From positions 1 through 64,000 of the forward strand of contig BLJB01000128.1 in assembly GCA_013423325.1 (NCBI GenBank): 64,000 bases of DNA. Reading direction: 5' to 3'. A program made the translations under genes and the position numbers. Below the pieces are notes generated by a model, which was not told the DNA's origin, searched no databases, and saw nothing but the letters and a program-made list of their open reading frames with translations. This DNA is from Usnea hakonensis (taxonomy: Eukaryota; Ascomycota; Lecanoromycetes; Lecanorales; Parmeliaceae). Shown piece by piece: positions 56,987 through 64,000 of the stretch (its first letter is position 1; every line of letters begins with the position of its first letter).

Positions 56987-58569
56987 ATGCAAGTCCAAGC
57001 CCTCAATGTCAGTACTTTGACGCTAGTGGTGGCTGGAGCCATTGCCGTGGCTTCACCAACTCCAGTTCATCACCATCAGCATCTTCACGCAAAGAAGCGC
57101 GACTTTGAAGTCACCAAGACCGTGCAATACTATGGTCCCGATGTCACTGCCTTTGTTCTCAACGGCAAAATTGTGGACAAGAGTCAGGTCTGCAAAGGCA
57201 TCGATGACGGTAACTTGAAGTGGGAGGATCCCGCCGACGGTGCTTCTCAGTGCTTATCATCCACGACTAAAGCTATTGCGGAGCCGACAAGTACTAGTAT
57301 AGCCGATAAGGTCAGCCTGTCTCTACCATCAGTAGCTTTTCAAGAGAAGAATGCTCAAGCAGCCCCGGTACTGTCCTCGCCGGCCTCTGAATCGTCAACT
57401 GAGGGTGTCTCAAATGCACCTGTGCATACCGTAACGACCGACTCTGTGCCGACAACATCAGCCACCTTATCTGATCCTGCAATAAGTGATCCTGTACAGA
57501 CTACCTCAACCAGCTCGTCTGAATCCAAGTCAATCGTCACTTCTCCTACAGCCACGTCGTCTTCGCTAGAGACCTCTTCCTCCCAGCAAGGTACTATCTC
57601 TCAAGGCCAGGGTCTCGAGCTAGAGTTTCCTGATGGTACAATCGACTGTTCCGTTTTCCCCTCTGAATACGGACCAATTGAGGTCGAATGGGCCAACCTT
57701 GGAGGCTGGGCTGGTATTCAGTACATCACAGTTGAGGGCGATTCAGTGACCAACATTGTCACAGCCGTTCCCGGAGGCAAGGGATGTATCCCAGGCGCCA
57801 TGTGCTCCTACGCGTGTCCCCCTGGCTTCCAGAAATCGCAGTGGCCATCAGCGCAAGGTTCCACCGGCCAATCTGTCGGCGGTATCCAGTGTAATTCGGC
57901 TGGCAAGCTCGCATTGACCAATCCCGGTTTGTCCAAGAGTCTTTGTATGAAAGGAACGGGAGCGACAAATGTCCAGAATAAGCTCTCCAACAATGCAGCC
58001 ATATGCCGCACCGACTATCCCGGTTTGCCATTCCATGGCTACTTTCTTGGAATATCTGACTGACTTTTCTAGGAACTGAAAATGAGATTGTCCCATTAAA
58101 CACTCAGCCTCAGAGTATTAGTCCTCTGACTTGCCCAGATGCCAATAATTACTTCCAGTGGGACGGGATGCCGACGAGCGCACAATACTATATCAACAAC
58201 CAAGGCATCGCTGTTGAGCGAGCTTGCATCTGGGGCGCCGACGGTTCTGATATGGGCAATTGGGCTCCTTCCTTCCTCGGTGTCGGTCAAGATACTTATG
58301 GCAAAACCTGGCTTTCAATCTCGACAACCGCGGAGAACAATCCAAGTGGATATTCACCCCTGAACTACACCGTCACGATCCAGGGCGACATCAGCGGCAA
58401 TTGCAGACTATCGAACGGCAAGTATTGTTCTGGCGACAATTACGACAATTGCAATGATCAGGGCTGTACTGTCAGTATAAATCTATCATCTCAGCGCGTT
58501 TACCACAGGCTTACTTCCACTTAGGTCGAGCTCATGAGCGGTCAAGGAACCTACATCTTGTCGGATTAG
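56987..58569 (+). CDS. SUN-family cell-wall protein (Sim1/Uth1/Nca3-like)
   Basis: Exons 56987-58022, 58073-58470, 58525-58569; 492 aa. Signal peptide around LTLVVAGAIAVASP, then a His-rich patch (HHHQHLHAKKR, a possible Kex2-type site KKR). The N-terminal region has VTKTVQYYGPDVTAFVLNG, and a 130-residue Ser/Thr/Val-rich linker follows. The SUN domain starts FPDGTIDCSVFPSEYGPI and has the family cysteine pattern GCIPGAMCSYACPPGF (C-x5-C-x3-C) and further Cys in GIQCNSAGK, plus YYINNQGI, ERACIWG, GNWAPS. SUN proteins (glycoside hydrolase family 132) act on beta-glucans in wall remodelling and septation. The last 15 codons are on a separate exon (VELMSGQGTYILSD). Confidence 0.9.
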
Positions 58570-59458
58570 ATTTCAGGGAGTCTGAAAGCACTAGATGAGA
58601 CATGAGTTCGACGACTGTTACAACTTACAAGCAACGAAGCCATGATGTATAGATTCAATACCCAAACCGCTTGTCCGATGGCGCAATTTCAGCTTCAACT
58701 TCAACATCTGGCCGGTCAGATGCAAAAGACGCTCCTTCAGTTTTTCATATTGTGCGGCCCCAGTCACTCATTCAACTTCATTTTAGTTCCCGAATACAGC
58801 ACGATTCGCTCCAGCTCCATCAATATCCGGACTGTCGCCTTGGTTACTTAGCGAAAGCAGCGGATGGCTCTATTAACATGATACAAGCTCTCACAAGTGT
58901 GCCGGTGGCTTCCAGATGAGTATTGTATGCACTGATGGTTGCCTGATGACTAAGTGATCTTGACTCTTAGTGCTGCTGGGCGGCTAGCAGGAGTTATGTA
59001 TCTAGACAGCCGATGTCATTTTCGCTCCAGCTTCAATTCTTTTATTTTTGTCGGAGGATGGATATGTCCTCGTCGTGTGCGATCATCGACGAAGGGGTAA
59101 ATGTTGGCCTGTCAAGATCAGCCAGCACCTCCGCTGGGGTTTGTAAATAGTGTCCTGTCTCTTCGAGACCAGCCCCTAAAGAACCAAATTCGAATATAGA
59201 TATCACTTGAATCGTGCTCCACTCCAGGCTGTATTTACCGTGGACTTGCATATAGTATGAAATTTGCAAAGTCATACGATCCAGGGGTGAACTAGAGGCT
59301 CAGTTTCGTAGGGCTGAAATTGTTCGCAAAACACCTTGGCCTGAGGAATAACTGTCATCTTTGTCATCCTCTACACTCACTTGCAATAAACGCAAGAACG
59401 AGTCGCAAACAATATCTACACCCTGAGATTGATGGACCGATGATCAAGATAGCTCCAT
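58570..59458. other. Spacer, no gene seen
   Basis: 889 bp between the SUN gene and ERV41, both on the plus strand. No supported feature. Confidence 0.35.
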
Positions 59459-60889
59459 ATGAACGGTTTCGTGGACCATGGCTTGGATGAGGGCGCTTTT
59501 GGGGAGAAGAAAGGCTTCTCTCAAGGCTTGAGGACCTTCGATGCCTTCCGTATGTCTTTCACCAGTTGTTTGCGCTTCTCATGCGTGCACAGCTTCTCCA
59601 ATCCGTGACATATCGACGTGTTCGACAGTATAGAGGCCCAAAAAACGTACTCGCAAGATTCATTCAGTGCCCTGCTAACAAGCCTCGCTCTCAGCCAAAA
59701 CGAAACCCACATACACCCGGCGCTCCTCTACCGGTGGCTACACAACTCTACTACTAATCCTTATCAGCACCATCCTCTCCTTCACCGAGCTCCGCCGTTG
59801 GTACTCCGGCCACGAAACCCACCTCTTTAGCGTCGAGAAAGGCGTCTCTCACGAACTACAAATAAACCTCGACATCGTAATCCCAATGCTTTGCTCTGAC
59901 CTGCACATCAACGTGCAGGATGCGTCTGGCGATCGCATCCTCGCTGGGGACATGCTGACAAAGGACGCGACGAATTGGAAGCAGTGGGACGAGCGAGTCA
60001 ATACGCTGGATCGACAGGGGAAGGACTTCGCGAAGGAGCAGGAGGAGGATACTCATGTGGGGCATGTACTCGGGCACGGGAAGGAGAAACGACGATTCAA
60101 GAAAACGCCTAGGAGGGCAAGGGGCATGCCAGCGACAAGTTGTAGGGTTTATGGAAGCTTGGAGGGGAACAAGGTGCAGGGTGACTTCCACATCACGGCA
60201 AGAGGGCATGGCTACATGGAATTGGGCCAGCATTTGGATCATTCCGGTAAGCCTCCTCCCATAATAATACTCTCTCCAACCCCATCTTCTACAAACATCC
60301 ACCCCAAAAAGCCTTTCTCCAAGATACCCTGCACCCAGCAACGATGCTAACGTCGAACCCAGCATTCAACTTCTCCCACATCATCAACGAACTCTCCTTC
60401 GGCCCCCTCTACCCCTCCCTCCTCAACCCCCTCGACAAAACATACGCCACCACGCCCGCCAACTTCTACAAATACCAATACTACCTCTCCGTCGTCCCCA
60501 CCATCTACACCCGCACCCCCGCCCCCAAAAACCCCCCTCCTCCCTCAACCTCCTACCTCCTCCCCCCTTCCTCCAACACAATCATCACGAACCAATACGC
60601 CGTAACCTCCCAATCCCACGACGTCAACGAACGCTCCGTGCCAGGCATTTTCTTCAAATTCGACATCGAGCCCATACTCTTGACGATTAGAGAAGAGAGG
60701 GGGGGGTTCCTGGCGCTGTGCGTGAGGGTGGTGAATGTAGTTAGTGGGATTTTGGTGGGTGGGGGGTGGTGCTATCAGTTGGCGGGCTGGGGGAGGGATG
60801 TGCTGGGGGGGAAGAAGAGGGGGGAGAAGGGGGGGATGGGGATGTTGCATGGGGGGAATGGTGTGGTTGAGGGGGAGGAGGAGGAGTGA
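59459..60889 (+). CDS. ERV41: ER-Golgi vesicle protein Erv41-like
   Basis: Exons 59459-59549, 59695-60246, 60363-60889; 389 aa. Starts MNGFVDHGLDEGAFGEKKG, then DAFPKTKPTYT and a first membrane helix (TTLLLILISTILSF) followed by ELRRWYSGHETHLFSVEKGV. The lumenal part includes NLDIVIPMLCSDLHINVQDASGDRI, CRVYGSLEGNKVQGDFHITARGHGY, FNFSHIINELSFGPLYPSLLNPLD, and YAVTSQSHDVNERSVPGIFFKFDIEPILLTI. A second helix (FLALCVRVVNVVSGILVG) precedes a Gly-rich tail. Erv41 with Erv46 forms the retrieval receptor of ER residents in COPII/COPI traffic. The start chosen matches the family N terminus exactly. The coding strand is nearly G-free around 60360-60560 and nearly C-free near 60800-60889. The 3' end is partly duplicated downstream. 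Confidence 0.9.
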
Positions 60890-61012
60890 GGGGGGGGTGG
60901 TGTTTTCTCTTGGTGGGGTGGGGGACGGATGTGTTGGGGGGGGAAGAAGAGGGGGGAGATGGGGATGTTGCATGGGGGGAATGGGGCGGTTGAGGGGGAG
61001 GAGGAGTGAGGG
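60795..61012. repeat. Imperfect duplication of the ERV41 3' end
   Basis: The segment about 60795-60891 (GGATGTGCTGG, GAAGAAGAGGGGGGAGAAGG, GGGATGTTGCATGGGGGGAATGG, then the stop) is repeated at about 60924-61012 (GGATGTGTTGG, GAAGAAGAGGGGGGAG, ATGTTGCATGGGGGGAATGG, GAGGAGGAGTGAG). It is a tandem duplicate covering the last 30 or so codons with small indels. Confidence 0.8.
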
Positions 61013-61415
61013 GGGGTGTTATGTGTGGGCTCGACATAGTGGAGTTTTGATAATAGAGAGAGTTTCTGTTCGAAAGTCTCCACGCGATCGAATTGCCATT
61101 TCTGCTTGTTGGATACGCTGGCGGATTCAACTCGATTGTCTGGCTGGGATTTGGCACTATAAACTACAGAGTGTGGGTCTCGTTGGGTGAGATTGTCAAG
61201 GGCTTTGACGGGGGGATTCCACGCTGGTATACTTTCATACACGTCGAGGGAAGAAAAAGGGAAAGGGTGGGATGAGATGGAAAAAGACGAACGTGTGCAT
61301 CCGAGGCGAGGACTCAAAGGAGTTTATTATTATACAGATTTTGTGCACGTATATACTGATTTGTTTTATTTTTTCAGTCACACCGACTGGATTAAGCCCT
61401 CCTCCTCACTTCACT
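60890..61415. other. Spacer between converging ERV41 and phosphatase genes
   Basis: Holds the second copy of the ERV41 tail and 3' UTR sequence. Long minus-strand proline-rich frames here reflect the G-rich composition. Confidence 0.4.
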
Positions 61416-63747
61416 TCAGGTGCCAGTGGCCTGGGGCGCCCCGTTTGTGATGGAGCCATATGGCACCGCCGGATAGTTTCCATTGCACGCGTAGTTGTAC
61501 TGTGACGCGGCCAAAGATCCGGCTTGGACGTTCAAAAAGGTGGACAGCTCGCACCACCCGTCTGTCCGGTTGCCGCACGCCGGGAAACTTGGACCCAGGG
61601 GGAGCGTCCTCTGGTCGACGATGAAGTGTACGTATGATGTAGGCGACCCAGGTGTGTAGGCATTTGCTGGAGTGGTACGGTTGGCGGCCACTGGTTGTGG
61701 GGCTTTGATGATCTCAATGTCGATGCGGCCGCCGAATGGTTGGAGGTGGGATACGATGAGCTGCTGGTTTGCCGGCGGTCCGGTTGTTGGCAAGAATGGA
61801 GCGAATTGGGTGAAGCCGAAAGCGGTGAGCACGGCTGCGAGGTTGGTGTCGTGGGAAAAGTCGAAGTAGAGGGTCTGGTTGAGCGGGAATGTGGCGGTGT
61901 TGTTGTCCAGAGTGATATTGGCTTGACCCGTAGCCGTATTCAAGGTGTGGTTGCTAACTCTTGCTAAGAATTCTTCGACGTACCCTATGCCCACTGCCCG
62001 ACCCGTTGGTGATTGGAAGTAGTTGCTTCCGGCAAAGCTTAAATCAATGGAGTATTCAAAATCGAGCCATTCCTGGTAGGTGAACAGATTGCAAAACGAA
62101 GAGTAACCAAAAGCCACAGTTTCGTAGGGGCAGGAGGTTTGTGCACTGCGTACAGAATCAGCATGCGGATGTCAAGAAGCAAATCCCTGCGACTCACTTG
62201 TAAACATCGGCAGTGGTCCAGTTGAAGAATTTGCCGGACATGGCGTTAAAACGTGCTGTGGCGTTCTTGAGATACGTTGCTTCCCAAATGGCGCTGGCAT
62301 TGTTCCCTCCTTCATTCACAACCGCGTTGCTGTTGTTACAATTGTCGTAGCCAGCAAGAGTGACATTGTCAGGGTTGATGTAATTTCCTTCAATTATGAC
62401 CTCCAATGTGGCGTTGTTCGTCCAACCTGTAAATATCAATATTGCCCAGCGACGGTCGACACTCCAGTGGCTCGAGAAGACTTACTGAGGCCGAAAAAGC
62501 CTGCCATAAAGTATTCCGCGCTCTTCAATATACTTTCAAGGAGTCAGCGCTCGTTCAAGGCAGACATTGAGCAAAGAGACAGCCCGGAGGGAGCTGAGGG
62601 TCTTTGATTCTCAGAATGTGCCAAACGACTCGTGGAATGGTCTAGTATAGACAGAATGAACCCAAAAATGGACTTACCGGTCTTGAGTCGTGGTTCGCGC
62701 GATGATTTTGGTAGAAGTGTTGTAGAGATGCCCATAATCATAGTAGTGGAGCACACCGGAGTCAAAGAGTTCTTGCTGCCCAATAGGAACCAAAATTTCA
62801 ACTCCAAGGCCGTAGACGAAGTTATTCAAGAAAGATAGTTGCCCAGTGAAATTAGCTGTCTTGTTCGCGGCCTGCGAGAAGTCCAATTTAGCATCACGTC
62901 TCAAACGTCAGGGTTTCGGCAGAGAGACAGGATCGAAGGAGAGCTGGAAGGAATTCTCTTGCAAGATGACTTGCGGGAAATGATGATGGGGCAGGGCGTA
63001 CCAAAGCGGTCAGTGTTGCCCCCAGTTTCGCAACGCCACTACCGGACGTCGGATAGCGGCTCCCATGGCGGTGCAGCACGTGGACTTGAGTAATATTCGC
63101 TCCAGCAGGGAGAGGCATCTCGTCAACACCGAAACCACTATTGCTGTTAGCGGGCTTCCGCCATAGAGGATGGTGGTGACGAACGTTGGATTTGGAAAAT
63201 AAGGACTCAAATTGCCCATCTGCTGGAATATACTGGCATTTTGAGTATTGCCAACGATGGGTATCGCGGTTTCGAGAGGGCGATTTGCAACGAAGGTGGC
63301 TTGCCCAAAGGGAGCGGGATTGCTCTCGGCCAGGAAGGGCGCACGCCCGGTTGCAGTTGGACCTTAATGATGGTCAATTGGTAAGTACTTTAGACTGGCA
63401 GAGTTCAATATACCAGTGAATATTTCTGGTGTTGTCTGAAAGACTTGCGGCACCTGGGTAGTGCTAGAGCTGGCAGTCGAGGCGGCTTGCTTTTTCTCGA
63501 GGATAGCTGCGCGGGTCAAGCTGAGGGCCGACAGAAGCACAAGACACGCGATAATCATCATGACTGCCCAGGAAGTTGTCTTTGGATTTCGATGGAAGAA
63601 ATTCTGATTTTGGGATAAAGGAAGCTCCTCTCCGGCAGGGGCTGTTGCAGAAGGTGGAGATTGTAGGTCTTGTAGGTCTTGGAGATCTTGGAGCTGGACA
63701 TGTTCGGGACCTTGCAGCTTTTTGTAGCCGTAGGCCATGTCGGTCAT
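61416..63747 (-). CDS. Membrane-anchored histidine acid phosphatase (phytase family)
   Basis: Exons: 63747-63414, 63362-63185, 63137-63002, 62871-62678, 62532-62486, 62426-62198, 62145-61416; 615 aa. Residues 1-58 are cytoplasm-like with a triple DLQ repeat (LQDLQDLQDLQ), residues 59-78 are a single membrane helix (SWAVMMIIACLVLLSALSLT) with no signal cleavage, so type II topology is expected. The catalytic RHGSRYP is at 194-200 (His195 phosphorylated) and the proton donor SHD at 471-472, as FDFSHDTN. YGLGVEILVPIGQQELFDSG and ARTTTQDR are also family features. Many NxT/NxS sites indicate glycosylation. Usual fungal phytases and acid phosphatases are secreted with a signal peptide; anchoring is less common. 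The start at 63747 is the first ATG in frame after an upstream TTG. Confidence 0.93.
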
Positions 63748-64000
63748 TGTGCAGGCTGCCTTCCTGGTTAAGAAACATGATGGGGGCACGTGTTTGTGTG
63801 GATGGGATTGATTGATCGAGGAAAGGATCTCATGCCGGGTAGTGGTGTAAATCAAATGGTAAGGTACCAATCTAGATTACAACATACTTAGAGAGTATGA
63901 CGAAGTAGGCAGACATCAGCAAGCTCGGCTAGGATGCGAGGCTACTTAAGGTGTAAGCCACCGAAAAGAGCAGGTACGTGTACCCTAGCTTCAGCCAATG
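63748..64000. promoter_or_regulatory. Upstream region of the acid phosphatase
   Basis: The stretch includes an AGGTACC word near 63864 and GCACGTGT at 63786-63793. CACGTG is the core bound by Pho4-type bHLH factors, which fits a phosphatase gene, but one copy alone is weak evidence. Confidence 0.4.

Noticed and set aside
60545..61317. Long proline-rich minus-strand open frames
   Set aside because: They are antisense shadows of the G-rich ERV41 3' end and its duplicate, with no codon or domain support.

Overview
The window is nuclear DNA of a filamentous ascomycete (Pezizomycotina). The evidence is dense genes on both strands, short 44-90 bp GT-AG introns that interrupt conserved domains, fungal-only families (SUN glycosidase, DUF7703-like and rhodopsin-like seven-helix proteins, Zn2Cys6 factor, a STAND N-terminal-domain relic) and AG-rich intergenic DNA without operons. 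I could not fix the order or species from sequence alone. I rebuilt gene models by joining frames at splice sites, and every model given as joined exons is a multiple of three.

Region 0-10 kb. A divergent pair, lamA (biotin-dependent urea-carboxylase-like enzyme, minus) and lamB (LamB/YcsF family, plus), shares a 341 bp promoter with GATA and CreA-type sites. This is the arrangement of the Aspergillus nidulans lactam-utilisation locus. lamB converges, with one base between stop codons, on a nucleoside monophosphate kinase gene. That gene is divergent, over 499 bp, from a viperin-like radical-SAM gene. Viperin beside a UMP-CMP-kinase-like gene recalls the animal RSAD2/CMPK2 pair and is the most interesting system in the window. 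A Thr/Ser-rich GPI-type surface protein follows.

Region 10-31 kb. An orphan protein with a possible PB1-like C terminus, a DUF7703-like membrane protein, a decayed STAND/NLR N-terminal gene (pseudogene), BZZ1 (F-BAR/C1/SH3 actin adaptor), DBP5 (mRNA export helicase), free methionine-R-sulfoxide reductase with a 5-nt microexon, RPS28, an O-methyltransferase and a rhodopsin-like membrane protein.

Region 31-49 kb. A CYP52-like P450 divergent from an aldo-keto reductase, a BTB-like orphan, a Dcg1/hydantoin-racemase-like gene containing an NN assembly join, ARP2 with a GC-AG intron, a small secreted protein, an Old Yellow Enzyme, a carboxymuconolactone-decarboxylase-like protein and a Zn2Cys6 transcription factor.

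Region 49-64 kb. Class III alcohol dehydrogenase (formaldehyde/GSNO), spermidine synthase, a 3.5 kb gene-poor stretch with a 16 bp minisatellite, a SUN-family cell-wall protein, ERV41 and a membrane-anchored histidine acid phosphatase.

Most of the window is housekeeping or peripheral metabolism (nitrogen salvage, detoxification, actin/endocytosis, secretion). I see no transposon, rRNA, convincing tRNA or CRISPR. A recurring unexplained pattern is a switch in at least six genes from a C-rich 5' part to a G-rich 3' part of the coding strand, on both strands.
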